Below are positions 16,306-26,479 of a stretch of 35,340 nucleotides of DNA, in pieces. Each line of letters opens with the position of its first letter. The stretch's first letter is position 1. The notes below the pieces were generated by a model. The model had not been told where the DNA came from. It searched no databases and worked only from the letters and a program-made list of their open reading frames with translations. Source of the DNA: Clostridium drakei (lineage in GTDB: Bacteria; Bacillota; Clostridia; Clostridiales; Clostridiaceae); assembly GCF_000633595.2 (NCBI RefSeq), contig NZ_JIBU02000078.1:1-35340 (forward strand), given 5' to 3'. The position numbers and the translations under genes are program-made.

Positions 16306-17685
16306 TTACTCTACTGAATGAACACATTGTTTATGAACATCATGAAGTGCTTCCATAATTCCTTCACATAAAGTTGGATGTGGATGAATTACTTCTCCTA
16401 CTTGTTCTGCTGTTAATCCAAGTTCACAAGCTACTGTTAATTCCCCAAGCATATCTGCTGCACGTTCTCCGATTATAGCAGCTCCAATAATTACATCTTT
16501 TTCATCTGTAATTACTTTTACAAAACCTTGTAATTTACCCATAGCTTGAGCTTTTCCTAATCCTCTGAAATCAAATTTTCCTACTTTATAATTTATACCA
16601 GCTTCTTTAGCTTGCTTTTCTTTCATTCCAACAGAAGCAACTTCTGGTTCTGTGAACACACAGCCTGGTACAGCTTTATAACTCATTTTCTTCTTTTTAT
16701 CTAATATAGCATTTTCTACAGCTACCATTCCCTGTCTTGAAGCTACATGAGCTAAGTCAGGACTTATAGTTAAATCACCTATAGCATAAATTCCTTCTAT
16801 ATTAGTTTCTAAATACTCATTAACTATTACTTTACCTCTATCAGCTTGTATTCCTAATTCTTCTAATCCAAGGCCATCAGTATATGGTCTTCTACCAATA
16901 GCTACAAGCATCTTTTCTGCTTCTACTTTTTTGCCACTTTGTAAAGTTGCAACTACATTACCCTCGCCAACTTCTACAGTTGAAATACCATCACCTACAA
17001 AGAACTTTATCTTTCCTTGTTTAAAGCTTCTTTGTAGTATTTTTGCTGTATCTTCATCCTCAAGAGGCAATAATTGTGGTAACATTTCTACTATTTTAAC
17101 TTCAGTTCCAAGTCTACTTAAGAATTGTCCTATTTCACAACCTATTACACCTCCACCAACAACGATCATTGATTTTGGTTGCTCTTTAAGATTCAAAACT
17201 TCATCAGAAGTCATTACATTTTTTCCGTCATAAGGGAGGAATCTTGGAACTACTGGTATAGAACCTGTAGCAATAATTATCTTGTCTGCTGGTATACTTT
17301 CCTTTGTTCCATCTTCCTTTGTAACTTCAACTTCTTTATTGCTTACTAATCTTCCTGCTCCTCTTACAAGTTTTACGCTCCTGTTCTCAAGTAAATATTC
17401 AATACCCTTTACAAGGTTAGTAACAACTTTTTCTTTTCTTTGCATTATAGCTTCAAAATCAGCTTTTACATCGGCTTCAAAATTAATACCAAATTTTTTA
17501 GCTTCTTTTACTGTATTTAATACATCTGAGCAAGCAAGTAGAGCTTTTGTAGGTATGCATCCTACATTTAAGCAAGTTCCTCCTACTTTACCTTTTTCAA
17601 CTACAGTAACATCTGCACCTAACATTGCAGCTTTAAGTGCAGCTACATATCCGCCTGGTCCCCCGCCAATAACAACTATTTTCAT
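16306..17685 (-). CDS. lpdA: Dihydrolipoyl dehydrogenase
   Basis: 459 residues, GAAGGGG before ATG. FAD motif VIGGGPGGYVAA; redox disulfide Cys38/Cys43 in GGTCLNVGCIPTK; NAD motif VVGGGVIGCEIGQFLSRLG; and the C-terminal HPHPT segment with catalytic His436. Reoxidises dihydrolipoyl groups with NAD+. The only lipoyl protein in the window is GcvH, so it is probably the L protein of a glycine cleavage or glycine synthase system. It separates metF from the ACS genes, as in other clostridial acetogens, where an association with MetFV has also been considered. Confidence 0.94.
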   Translation of the reverse strand: MKIVVIGGGPGGYVAALKAAMLGADVTVVEKGKVGGTCLNVGCIPTKALLACSDVLNTVKEAKKFGINFEADVKADFEAIMQRKEKVVTNLVKGIEYLLENRSVKLVRGAGRLVSNKEVEVTKEDGTKESIPADKIIIATGSIPVVPRFLPYDGKNVMTSDEVLNLKEQPKSMIVVGGGVIGCEIGQFLSRLGTEVKIVEMLPQLLPLEDEDTAKILQRSFKQGKIKFFVGDGISTVEVGEGNVVATLQSGKKVEAEKMLVAIGRRPYTDGLGLEELGIQADRGKVIVNEYLETNIEGIYAIGDLTISPDLAHVASRQGMVAVENAILDKKKKMSYKAVPGCVFTEPEVASVGMKEKQAKEAGINYKVGKFDFRGLGKAQAMGKLQGFVKVITDEKDVIIGAAIIGERAADMLGELTVACELGLTAEQVGEVIHPHPTLCEGIMEALHDVHKQCVHSVE

Positions 17686-17705
17686 TTATAATCGCCCCTT
17701 CGATT

Positions 17706-18581
17706 TTATAATCCTGCCTGATCTAAGATTAATGGCACATTTTCTTCCGCACCAATTGCCATTATGTGAACTCCATCACAAAGGCCCTCTTCTTTTACCT
17801 TCTTTATAAACTCTCCAGATATTTTTATTCCTTCTTGAACTTTATTTTCCGCACCCTTCATTCTTTCAATCAATTCATCTGGAACAAATATTCCTGGAAC
17901 ATTTTTATTCATATATTTAGCCATACCTGCTGACTTTAACGGAATTATACCCACCATAAGTTTTGCATCTAAATGCTTAGTTTTTTCTCTAAAAATTTTT
18001 AAAGTATCTATATCATATACAGCTTGTGTTTGAAAAAATTTAGCACCAGCTTTTATTTTCTTTTCCATTTTTAAAATTTGTAATTCTAAAGGGTCATATC
18101 TTGGAGTTACACAAGCTCCTAAATAAAATTTAGGTGTACCAGTTAAATCATTGCCTGACATATCTTTTCCTTGTGCTATAGTGCTTGCCACACTAAGTAT
18201 TCCTACACTATCCAAATCATAAACCGGCTTAGCTCCTGGATGATCTCCTGTCATTGTGTAATCTCCCGTAAGAGCTAGTACATTTTCAATTTCAAATACC
18301 CCTGCAGATAAAAGTTCTCCTTGAATTGCTATTCTATTTCTATCTCTCCCTGTTATTTGAAGAACAGGCTCTAATCCTGCATCCTTTAATACTTTACATG
18401 TTGCTAAAGAAGTAGCCTTTAAAGTTGCAGATTGAAAATCTGTAACATTAACTCCATGTGCTCTCCCTTTTATTGCTTTAGCACATTCTATTAAATGAGA
18501 AAGATCTATACCTTTTGGAGGAGCCATTTCTGCTGTTATTCCAAATTCTCCTCTTTCGAAAGCTTCTTTCAATAGGCTCAT
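17706..18581 (-). CDS. metF: Methylenetetrahydrofolate reductase, catalytic subunit
   Basis: 291 residues, AAGGGGG before ATG. MetF TIM barrel with FMN: GITAEMAPPKG at the N-terminus, then ALTGDYT and FFQTQAVYD, then VGIIPLKSAGM. Reduces methylene-THF to methyl-THF. Like other acetogen MetF proteins it is encoded directly after metV, and it lacks any NAD(P)H-specific fusion. The electron donor in this MetFV type is not certain. Confidence 0.95.
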   Translation of the reverse strand: MSLLKEAFERGEFGITAEMAPPKGIDLSHLIECAKAIKGRAHGVNVTDFQSATLKATSLATCKVLKDAGLEPVLQITGRDRNRIAIQGELLSAGVFEIENVLALTGDYTMTGDHPGAKPVYDLDSVGILSVASTIAQGKDMSGNDLTGTPKFYLGACVTPRYDPLELQILKMEKKIKAGAKFFQTQAVYDIDTLKIFREKTKHLDAKLMVGIIPLKSAGMAKYMNKNVPGIFVPDELIERMKGAENKVQEGIKISGEFIKKVKEEGLCDGVHIMAIGAEENVPLILDQAGL

Positions 18582-18599
18582 TTTTAATCCCCCTTAGAA

Positions 18600-19253
18600 T
18601 TATTCCTTATCTCTTAAATCTACTTTTCTTGGATGCGCATTAATTTGATAGTCTCTTGGCTCTTTAATTTCTAATAAATTATCAAGCTTATCTAATTCTT
18701 TTAACTTATTGTATATTAAAATCCAAGCACAATCATTTTCCGGATCCACTTCACACTTTCCATCTCTTGCGCCACCACAAGGTCCATTTAAAAGACCTTT
18801 AGCACACATTGTTATTGGACAGATTCCACCAGTCCATCCGAGTTGACAACTTCCACAAGCTTTACAAGCTTCCTTATACTGTCCAACTCTTTCTATCTCA
18901 CCTATAAATGATGTATTGTTAGCTGGATAAACAGGAATTTTTAAAAGCTTTGCAACTGTTTGAGTTCCATCGCCACAGGCCATAGATAAAACCGCATCAG
19001 CCTCTTTTAATTCTTCCTTTAATGCCTTTAGATCCTTTCTAGTTTTCAATAAATTGCAGGAAGGATCTAGTATTTTATATCCTAAAACTGCTTTGCCATT
19101 TTCCTCTAATTTAGTTTTCATTTCCAATACTTCTTCTTCTCCACCTACTTTACAAGTGGAAGCACATAAAGAACAACCTGTTAGTATTACTTTTTTGCTA
19201 TCTTTAAGATATTCGAGTACCTCTTCAAAAGGTTTTTTTTCTGAAATAATCAT
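18600..19253 (-). CDS. metV: MetV, methylenetetrahydrofolate reductase partner subunit
   Basis: 217 residues, GGAGG before ATG. Cysteine-rich: Cys27, Cys30 and Cys34 in GCSLCASTC; then CKACGSC, GICPITMCAKG and GPCGGARDGKCEV. These match the MetV / MTHFR C-terminal domain family, which binds iron-sulfur clusters. It forms a complex with MetF and presumably relays electrons to its flavin. Located between folD and metF with short spacers. Confidence 0.94.
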   Translation of the reverse strand: MIISEKKPFEEVLEYLKDSKKVILTGCSLCASTCKVGGEEEVLEMKTKLEENGKAVLGYKILDPSCNLLKTRKDLKALKEELKEADAVLSMACGDGTQTVAKLLKIPVYPANNTSFIGEIERVGQYKEACKACGSCQLGWTGGICPITMCAKGLLNGPCGGARDGKCEVDPENDCAWILIYNKLKELDKLDNLLEIKEPRDYQINAHPRKVDLRDKE

Positions 19254-19279
19254 TCTTATTCCTCCATCTTAATAAATGC

Positions 19280-20137
19280 TTATACTAGATTATTTTGCAA
19301 TTTACATGCTTTTACCACATGTTTAGCAAGTATTGAAGTTGTAACTGAACCTACTCCTGCTGGAACTGGTGTTATCATTGAAGCCTTTTCTATACAACTG
19401 TCAGTATCTGCATCTCCACATAGATTTCCTTTTTCATCAACATTGATACCAACATCTATAACTACAGCTTCATTACCGATATACTTAGAATCTATCATTT
19501 TAGCTTTACCAATTCCAACTATTACTATATCAGCTTTGGAAGTTACTGAAGGCATGTCCTGAGTTTTTGAATGACATATAGTAACTGTTGCATTTTCATT
19601 TAAGAGCAACATTGATACTGGTTTTCCTACTACCATAGATCTTCCTATAACTACAGCATTTTTCCCTTTCATAGGAACATTATAATACTTTAATATTTCA
19701 ATTACTGCAGATGGAGTACAAGGTGCAAAACCAGTTTCATCCTTTTCCATTAATTTAGCAACATTTACAGGACTAAAACAATCAACGTCCTTTTCTGGTG
19801 CGATTATATATTTAATAACACTTTCGTCTAGTTGTTTTGGGAATGGTCTAAAGATTAATATACCATTAGTAGCTTTATCTTCATTTACTTTCTTAAGTTC
19901 TGCTATGAAATCGTCTTGTTCTATGTTTTCTGGAAGCTCTTTTACTTCTGTGTCTATTCCTATAGCAGCGCATCTTTTAAGAGCTCCTCTTTCATAAGCA
20001 AGGTCACTTCCGTTTGCTCCAACTCTTACTATAGTAAGTTTTGGAGTAATACCCTTAGCCTTTAATTCCTCTACTTCCTTAGTTAAAACCGTACTTATCG
20101 CATCTGCAACTGGCTTTCCCTTAATTATTTGACCCAT
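19280..20137 (-). CDS. folD: Bifunctional methylenetetrahydrofolate dehydrogenase/cyclohydrolase
   Basis: 285 residues from the ATG at 20137 (MGQIIKGKPVADAI), nine bases after AAGGAG; an upstream in-frame start at 20161 contains that ribosome binding site. FolD motifs: ILIFRPFPKQLD, the nucleotide-binding VIGRSMVVGKPVS and the C-terminal ITPVPAGVGSVTTS. Catalyses the methenyl/methylene-THF step. The operon also has a separate cyclohydrolase (fchA), a redundancy usual in clostridial acetogens. Confidence 0.95.
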   Translation of the reverse strand: MGQIIKGKPVADAISTVLTKEVEELKAKGITPKLTIVRVGANGSDLAYERGALKRCAAIGIDTEVKELPENIEQDDFIAELKKVNEDKATNGILIFRPFPKQLDESVIKYIIAPEKDVDCFSPVNVAKLMEKDETGFAPCTPSAVIEILKYYNVPMKGKNAVVIGRSMVVGKPVSMLLLNENATVTICHSKTQDMPSVTSKADIVIVGIGKAKMIDSKYIGNEAVVIDVGINVDEKGNLCGDADTDSCIEKASMITPVPAGVGSVTTSILAKHVVKACKLQNNLV

Positions 20138-20194
20138 ACTTACAATCTCCTTCATAAACAAAATTATTAATTAATAGCATTTAATTATTTTGAC

Positions 20195-20229
20195 ATCCAT
20201 AGGAAGAAGCTAAACTTCTTCCCATAGAT
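20195..20229. repeat. Strong hairpin between fchA and folD
   Basis: 15-bp stem (ATCTATGGGAAGAAG / CTTCTTCCTATGGAT on the minus strand, two wobble pairs) with a 5-base loop, no U-run behind it. Likely a processing or stability element inside the operon, or an inefficient terminator. Confidence 0.55.
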
Positions 20230-20256
20230 ATCATTTTATCTAATTAATTAAAGCCG

Positions 20257-20889
20257 TTATTTACTAAGTGCTTTTACTACTTTTTCATAAACTTCATCCG
20301 CTATTTTTGTTCCGTCCTGTATTAAAGGCTCCGTTTCCTTTTTTACTTTTTCAACATAAGCTTCATCTTTGATTGAATTTATGTTAATTATCACATTTAA
20401 TTGAGCACCAATTATAGCAGCTCTTAAAGCCTGTACTCCAACTCCAACATCACTTATAGCAAGCATAGAGCAGTTATCAACTAATGCTTCATGAAGTTTT
20501 ATAGATTCATAACACTGTTTAACTATAGCTACTGGAACTTCACAGGCAGACTTTAAACATTTCTGCAAAGTTTCTTCTTTTAGCTTTTTCTCCTCTTCAG
20601 TTTCCTTAGGCATTCCATATGCTTTTGAAAGAGGAAGAAAGCATTCTGCATCAGCATCTATAAGTTTTAGAAGTTCTTCTTGAAGTTGTTCTGCTTTATC
20701 AAGTATCCCTTGAACTTTTTCTTCATACTGAGCATATTTTTTCTTTCCTATAGTAAGATTACAAACCATACTTCCTAATGCCATTCCTATAGCTCCTACT
20801 AAAGCTGCAGCTCCACCTCCACCAGGTACTGCTGCCTTTGACGCAAGAACTTCTATAAAATCTGTACAAGTTTTATCTGCTAGTTTCAT
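20257..20889 (-). CDS. fchA: Methenyltetrahydrofolate cyclohydrolase (FTCD-C family)
   Basis: 210 residues, GAGGAGG before ATG. Family features: ASKAAVPGGGGAAALVGAIG at the N-terminus, CNLTIGKKKY, and a helical remainder with DNCSMLAISDVGVG. Converts formyl-THF to methenyl-THF. It lies between fhs and folD, in pathway order, with a 20-base spacer from fhs. Confidence 0.94.
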   Translation of the reverse strand: MKLADKTCTDFIEVLASKAAVPGGGGAAALVGAIGMALGSMVCNLTIGKKKYAQYEEKVQGILDKAEQLQEELLKLIDADAECFLPLSKAYGMPKETEEEKKLKEETLQKCLKSACEVPVAIVKQCYESIKLHEALVDNCSMLAISDVGVGVQALRAAIIGAQLNVIININSIKDEAYVEKVKKETEPLIQDGTKIADEVYEKVVKALSK

Positions 20890-20909
20890 CGCAATTTCCT
20901 CCTCTGAAG

Positions 20910-22586
20910 CTAGAATAATCCGCTTATTACTCCATTTTCATCAACATCAATTCTTTCAGCTGCTGGAACCTTAGGAAGTCCTGGCATCTTCATTATTGAT
21001 CCAGTTACAGCAACAACAAAACCTGCTCCTGCTGAAATTGTTACTTGTCTTACTGTAATCTTAAATCCTGTTGGTCTTCCAAGTTTAGTCTGATCATCAG
21101 TTAAAGAATACTGAGTTTTAGCTATACATACTGGTGTTTGTCCAAATCCATTCTTTTCTAACTCTGCTATTTCCTTTTCAGCTTGTGCTGTAAATACTGC
21201 ATCATCAGCACCATAAATCTTCTTAGATATAGCTCTTATCTTTTCTTTAATTGGTAATTTTTCATCATATGAGAATTGGAAATCATTCTTTCCTTGATCT
21301 ATTAATCTCATTACTTCTTTAGCAACTTCAATTCCGCCTTCTCCGCCTTTTGCCCAAACTTGTGATAACTTAACATTTACACCAAGTTCCTTACATTTAT
21401 TTTCAACTAGCTTTAATTCAGCTTGTGTATCAGTTGGGAATTCGTTTATTGCAACTACTGCTGGTAACTTATATACCTTAGTTATGTTTTCAACATGCTT
21501 TAATAAGTTTGGAAGTCCTTTTTCAAGAGCTTCTAAGTTCTCATTATTTAAATCAGCCTTTGGAACTCCACCGTTGTATTTCAATGCTCTTACTGTAGCA
21601 ACTATTACAACTGCATCTGGTTTTAATCCAGCCATTCTACACTTAATATCTAGGAATTTTTCTGCTCCAAGGTCAGCACCGAAACCTGCCTCTGTAACTA
21701 CGTAATCAGCAAAATGAGTCGCCATTCTTGTAGCTATTACTGAATTACATCCATGAGCTATGTTTGCAAATGGTCCACCATGAACAAATGCTGGTGTTCC
21801 CTCTAAAGTTTGAACTAGATTTGGTTTTAATGCATCTTTAAGTAACGCAGCCATTGGTCCTTGAGCCTTTAATTGTCCAGCTGTTACAGGTTCTCCACTT
21901 CTTGTATATGCTACAACTATTCTAGCAAGTCTTTCTTTTAAATCAGTTATGTTACTAGCTAAACAGAATATAGCCATTATTTCTGAAGCAACAGTTATAT
22001 CAAAACCATCTTCTCTTGGCATTCCATTAGCTTTTCCACCCAAACCATCAACAATAAACCTTAATTGTCTATCGTTCATATCAACACATCTTCTCCAAAC
22101 TATTCTTCTTGGATCAATGTCTAAAGCATTTCCTTGATATATATGGTTATCTAACATTGCAGCTAGTAAATTGTTAGCTGCTCCTATTGCATGAAAATCG
22201 CCAGTAAAATGTAAGTTAATGTCTTCCATTGGAACAACTTGTGCATATCCACCACCTGCTGCTCCACCTTTTACTCCAAATACTGGCCCTAATGATGGTT
22301 CTCTTAATGCAACTATTGTATTTTTACCTAATTTTGCTAAGGCATCAGCTACACCTATTGATGTAGTGGTTTTTCCTTCTCCTGCTGGTGTTGGATTAAT
22401 TGCTGTACATAGTATTAATTTTCCGTTTTTACTAGGAGTTGTTTTTAAAAGGTTGTAATTTACTTTTGCTTTATACTTTCCATAAAGCTCAATATCATCT
22501 TCAGGTACGCCTGCTTTTTCAGCTATTTTTCTAATGTCCTCCATTTTACACTCTTGTGCTATTTCGATGTCTGATTTAAAATCCAT
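20910..22586 (-). CDS. fhs: Formate-tetrahydrofolate ligase
   Basis: 558 residues, ATGGGGG before ATG. P-loop-like [10 protein letters not shown] (residues ~66-75), [20 protein letters not shown], the [12 protein letters not shown]-like segment (here [15 protein letters not shown]) and the C-terminal [22 protein letters not shown]-dependent activation of formate onto THF, the entry of the methyl branch. No formate dehydrogenase is in the window, so CO2 reduction to formate must be encoded elsewhere. Confidence 0.97.
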   Translation of the reverse strand: MDFKSDIEIAQECKMEDIRKIAEKAGVPEDDIELYGKYKAKVNYNLLKTTPSKNGKLILCTAINPTPAGEGKTTTSIGVADALAKLGKNTIVALREPSLGPVFGVKGGAAGGGYAQVVPMEDINLHFTGDFHAIGAANNLLAAMLDNHIYQGNALDIDPRRIVWRRCVDMNDRQLRFIVDGLGGKANGMPREDGFDITVASEIMAIFCLASNITDLKERLARIVVAYTRSGEPVTAGQLKAQGPMAALLKDALKPNLVQTLEGTPAFVHGGPFANIAHGCNSVIATRMATHFADYVVTEAGFGADLGAEKFLDIKCRMAGLKPDAVVIVATVRALKYNGGVPKADLNNENLEALEKGLPNLLKHVENITKVYKLPAVVAINEFPTDTQAELKLVENKCKELGVNVKLSQVWAKGGEGGIEVAKEVMRLIDQGKNDFQFSYDEKLPIKEKIRAISKKIYGADDAVFTAQAEKEIAELEKNGFGQTPVCIAKTQYSLTDDQTKLGRPTGFKITVRQVTISAGAGFVVAVTGSIMKMPGLPKVPAAERIDVDENGVISGLF

Positions 22587-22691
22587 TTAAAATACCCCCA
22601 TCTCTAATTTTTCTTTTATTTTTAACCTCTTCAATAATTTCTCTATGAAATTATATTGAGTATGGTCAAACTTATTAAAAAATTATGTGTT

Positions 22692-23474
22692 CTAAATTAC
22701 GTGCTTTTCCAATTTTTCTTTTATTTTTTTTACCTCCTCTACAGTTTCCTTACTGGAATCATATGGAGATTGGTTAACTCTATCAGAAATTCCTACATTT
22801 TCACGATAGTACATAAATCCAAGACAGGCATCTTCACCTACATTTTCAAGTACATATTTTTCATCTTCTTCATTTTTAATTTTATTTGCAACTACAAAAA
22901 CCTTATCTATACCTATATCCTTTGCTAATTTTTTTACATGATGGTATGTTTGAATACTCCTAATTCCTGGTTCTACTACAACAACAAATACATCTACACC
23001 CTGAGCTGTTCCTCTTCCTAAATGTTCAATACCCGCTTCCATATCCATAATTACTATATCTTTATTTTGAAGTATCAAATGAGAAGTAAGCTTCTTGAGA
23101 AGCACATTTTCTGGACAAATACAACCAGTTCCACCAGTATCAACTGTTCCCATTGTTAACACTCTGACACCATTATATTCTTTACAATATCTTTCAGGTA
23201 TATCATCAACCTTTGGGTTTATTTTAAACATTTTTCCAAAGGCACCCGGTGTGGAATTGGTTCTCTCTGCCACTAATTTTTTCATTTCTGATATTGGTAT
23301 TATTTCATTAATCATTTCTTGTGGGAACCCTAATGCCAATGCTAAATTAGGATCTGGATCTGCATCTACAGCCAATACCTTATATCCTTCCTCTGCATAT
23401 ATTCTACTTATTATGGCAGAAAAAGTACTTTTACCTACGCCACCTTTTCCTGTTATAGCCATTTTCATCTTCAT
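22692..23474 (-). CDS. cooC: CooC nickel-insertion ATPase for CO dehydrogenase
   Basis: 260 residues from the ATG at 23474, preceded by AGAAGGGGG; a GTG at 23495 is upstream of that ribosome binding site. P-loop GKGGVGKST (9-17), Asp in AVDADPDPN, and the CxC pair Cys118/Cys120 (GCICPEN) that binds nickel or zinc at the CooC dimer interface. Lies after cooS, whose C-cluster it presumably loads. It differs substantially from the second copy at 15483-16256. Confidence 0.92.
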   Translation of the reverse strand: MKMKMAITGKGGVGKSTFSAIISRIYAEEGYKVLAVDADPDPNLALALGFPQEMINEIIPISEMKKLVAERTNSTPGAFGKMFKINPKVDDIPERYCKEYNGVRVLTMGTVDTGGTGCICPENVLLKKLTSHLILQNKDIVIMDMEAGIEHLGRGTAQGVDVFVVVVEPGIRSIQTYHHVKKLAKDIGIDKVFVVANKIKNEEDEKYVLENVGEDACLGFMYYRENVGISDRVNQSPYDSSKETVEEVKKIKEKLEKHVI

Positions 23475-23534
23475 ATTATAGTTCCCCCTTCTCACTAGTT
23501 ATTTAAAGTCCTTATAATAAGTTTTAAGCAAATT

Positions 23535-23582
23535 CTTTCTCGAAATGATAATCAATATACACTTTTTATCATTTCGAGAAAG
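23535..23582. repeat. Perfect 16-bp inverted repeat between cooS and cooC
   Basis: CTTTCTCGAAATGATA / TATCATTTCGAGAAAG, perfect over 16 bp with a 16-base loop. The T-run (seven T) follows the stem on the plus strand, opposite to the operon. On the operon strand the stem is preceded by A's and not followed by T's. It may limit antisense transcription, or separate cooS mRNA from the rest by processing. Confidence 0.6.
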
Positions 23583-23715
23583 TTTTTTTGTATCATTTTG
23601 ATTCCAAAAACTATTTTTTAGGATAGTAGCTCGTATTATAAGATTGGCATAATACTTGCTTATTTATATAAGCAATCACTATTACACTACTTTATATTAC
23701 TTTAATTATACTACT

Positions 23716-25608
23716 TTATATTCCTAATTTTTTACGTTTTTCATTAATTCTGTTTACTATTTCATCTACTGCTTTATGTGGATCTGGTTGTATAAAGAAT
23801 TTAGCGCCTAACCAATCCTCCATTTTATTAGTTAAGATATCTACAACTTCTGGGCTGCCTGTTACTGGAGGAACAACACCAAGCCAAGTATCAATACCAG
23901 AAGCTACTACATAGCATCCTATTGAAACTGCTTTTTCTGACATCCATTCTGGAGCTACACCAACTACTGGTAAGTCGCTTATATCTGTTCCTAGTTGATT
24001 AGCTACAGAACCAACTAACTCTAAAATACGACTTATATCAACGCAAGATCCCATATGAAGTACTGGTGGTATGTCTACTAATTCACATACTTTTTTAAGT
24101 CCTGGACCTGCAAGTTCTCTTGCTTCCTTCTTAAGTAATCCTGCTTTAGCTGCTGCTTGAGCTGCACAGCCTGTAACAACAACAATAATATCATTTTTAA
24201 TTAAACCTTTTATAGTTTCTATATGACCAAAGTCATGTTGAACCTTTGGATTATTACATCCAACTACACCTGCTGCTCCTCTTAAGACACCTGCAACTAT
24301 AACGTCTCCTAAAGGTTTTGTAGTCTGCATTGGACCTATTTGTGAGTTTACAACTCCATCTAATTTATTTAATATTTCTTCTGTACTATATCCAACTATT
24401 GCTTCTGATTTAAGTTCTGGTATCATAACCTTACTCTTATCTCTATTTTTAAAGTTCATTATTGCTGCTTTTACAATTTCTCTAGCTGTTTGAAGTGGAT
24501 GTTCTTCATCCATTTCCATACGTACTGATCCTTTAATATAAGCTTTTGGTGAAGTTGTTATAAATTTAGTGTGATATGATTCAGATAATTTTGCTAGTGC
24601 TGGGAATATACATTGTACATCAACTACTAAAGCTTCAACAGCACCTGTTACTACTGCCAATTCTTGCTGCATAAAGTTTCCAGCCAATTTAATACCATGT
24701 CTCATAGTAGCTTCATTTGCAGTACAACACATACCACAAAGATTTATTCCATCTGCTCCCTGTTCTTTAGCTAAAGCTATCATTTCTGGTTCTTCTGCTG
24801 CTTGTACAATCATTTCTGAAAGTGATGGCTCATGACCATGTAAAACAATATTTACTGAATTGCCTCCTAGAACTCCTAAATTTGCTTCAGTATCTATTGA
24901 CTTAGGCGTTCCAAACATTATATCACTAAACTCTGTAGCCATATATGATCCCATCCAACCATCTGCAAGTCCACATCTCAAAGCCATTTTAATCATAGGT
25001 TCAGCATCTGCCATACAACCTATATGTGTTGAATGCATGATTGAAACTACTTCTCTATCAAATCCTCTAGGAGTTATACCTAAGTTATCCCAAATTTCTT
25101 TTCTCTTTTTAGGAAGAGTTGGTGGAAAATTAACTTCTCCCATTTGTCTACCAAAATCATTTAATCCTGCTTGTGCAACATCATGAGCTATATCGTATAT
25201 ATCTCTACCTTCTGTTGGAACATTAAATCTTTTTGCTACTTTCATCAATTTCTTTTCATCTTTAACTTTTATATCACCATCAGGGGATGTATGATATAAT
25301 TCGAGAGCTATACTTCTACCATGATCTGAGTGAGCTGCTGCTCCACCTGCAACCATTCTAGCAAAGTTTCTGGAAACGATAACACCTGCGTCAGCACCGC
25401 AAATACCTCTTTCTACACCTTTTCCTGGAACTGGGCTTACTCTACAAGGTCCTAAATTACAATTTCTACAGCACACACCTGCAGCACCAAAACCACAGGC
25501 TGCCTTTAATTCTGCTTTTCTGTCCCAAGCTGTTTTTACGCCATCTTTTTTAGCTTTGTCCAACATTTCAAGTGTAGTCTTGTCGATTGAAAGTACTTTT
25601 TCATCCAT
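23716..25608 (-). CDS. cooS: Anaerobic carbon-monoxide dehydrogenase catalytic subunit
   Basis: 630 residues, AAGGAGGG before ATG. Ni,Fe-CODH: N-terminal cluster region with CCRNCNLGPC and ERGICGAD (B- and D-cluster cysteines), HIGCMADAEPMI, GLCG-like INLCGMCC, GVVGCNNPK and VTGCAAQAA (C-cluster ligands), and LHMGSCVDISR. Interconverts CO2 and CO, delivering CO to AcsB. First gene of the operon, behind 1.1 kb of noncoding DNA. A separate CODH subunit upstream of CooC is the usual clostridial arrangement (acsA/cooS). Confidence 0.97.
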   Translation of the reverse strand: MDEKVLSIDKTTLEMLDKAKKDGVKTAWDRKAELKAACGFGAAGVCCRNCNLGPCRVSPVPGKGVERGICGADAGVIVSRNFARMVAGGAAAHSDHGRSIALELYHTSPDGDIKVKDEKKLMKVAKRFNVPTEGRDIYDIAHDVAQAGLNDFGRQMGEVNFPPTLPKKRKEIWDNLGITPRGFDREVVSIMHSTHIGCMADAEPMIKMALRCGLADGWMGSYMATEFSDIMFGTPKSIDTEANLGVLGGNSVNIVLHGHEPSLSEMIVQAAEEPEMIALAKEQGADGINLCGMCCTANEATMRHGIKLAGNFMQQELAVVTGAVEALVVDVQCIFPALAKLSESYHTKFITTSPKAYIKGSVRMEMDEEHPLQTAREIVKAAIMNFKNRDKSKVMIPELKSEAIVGYSTEEILNKLDGVVNSQIGPMQTTKPLGDVIVAGVLRGAAGVVGCNNPKVQHDFGHIETIKGLIKNDIIVVVTGCAAQAAAKAGLLKKEARELAGPGLKKVCELVDIPPVLHMGSCVDISRILELVGSVANQLGTDISDLPVVGVAPEWMSEKAVSIGCYVVASGIDTWLGVVPPVTGSPEVVDILTNKMEDWLGAKFFIQPDPHKAVDEIVNRINEKRKKLGI

Positions 25609-25726
25609 TTTAATAAATTCCCTCCTTGCTGAATTACCCCTTTTAAATATATTGGAGTTAATTCCTCTTAATTACCTAAAACCCTATTGTTTTTTATTTA
25701 GAAAATAATTGTATATAAAAATTACA

Positions 25727-25755
25727 ATTATAATCTTTTTCATTTAATTAATAAA
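25727..25755 (-). promoter_or_regulatory. Candidate promoter of the Wood-Ljungdahl operon
   Basis: Minus strand TATAAT (25727-25732, perfect) with TTTATT 17 bases upstream (25750-25755). The leader to cooS would be about 110 bases. In such AT-rich DNA chance matches are frequent; another candidate (TTGCAT, 18 bases, TATTAT) lies near 26020-26050. Confidence 0.35.
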
Positions 25756-26200
25756 GAAATTATGCTTATGCACCTCAAAAACGTTAAAAATTAAACATGT
25801 ATTTTCGTAAAAATCTTAATATTGCAATAATTATCATGCGAATTCAGCCTTGTTTTTTTATTTTTTATAATCTAATTTGGTAAATTATTGAATAAGATTA
25901 AACATGATTTTTAGCATTTGTAAAAATACTTATTAGAATTCAAAGTGAAAAATGCATACACTTTTTAAAGATTTTTAAGAAAATATTTAAACGACTTCAT
26001 AAATGTCCTTCTAATCATTATAATATCACAACCCATATATAAAATGCAAAATATTTTTTATTATTTTTCCATGGAAATTTCCAAAATTTAAGTTTACATA
26101 TGATTACTTTAATTATTTATTTTTCAATATAAATTATATTATGTAATAAAAACCTATTATTTGGTTTGTCATTATAAAATTCTATTTTTCACACATCAGA

Positions 26201-26218
26201 TTGTTAATTTTTTAATTA
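26201..26218. promoter_or_regulatory. Possible Rex (NADH-sensing repressor) site
   Basis: TTGTTAATTTTTTAATTA matches 12 of 14 fixed positions of the clostridial Rex consensus TTGTTAA-N4-TTAACAA. Rex is known to control energy-metabolism genes in clostridia. The site lies about 590 bases before cooS, far for direct repression unless a distal promoter exists. Confidence 0.25.
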
Positions 26219-26479
26219 TCATTTATTTTAACTCAAACATTTTGAAAATTTCTGAAAAATAGTTTACATATATTATAATTTTTAACCTGTTCCAAGCTTT
26301 TTACCATTAATACATATTCGATTTTTTTCGACATTCGCATTGAACTTCTACAAAAAAAACATACTTTTAAAATGGCGATAACATAAAAAAACAATATTTC
26401 TTATACAAATTTTATATGTTATTTCCATTATTTATATGAAAATTATAATAAAAAATTTTTTTTATTAATCTAAAATAAA

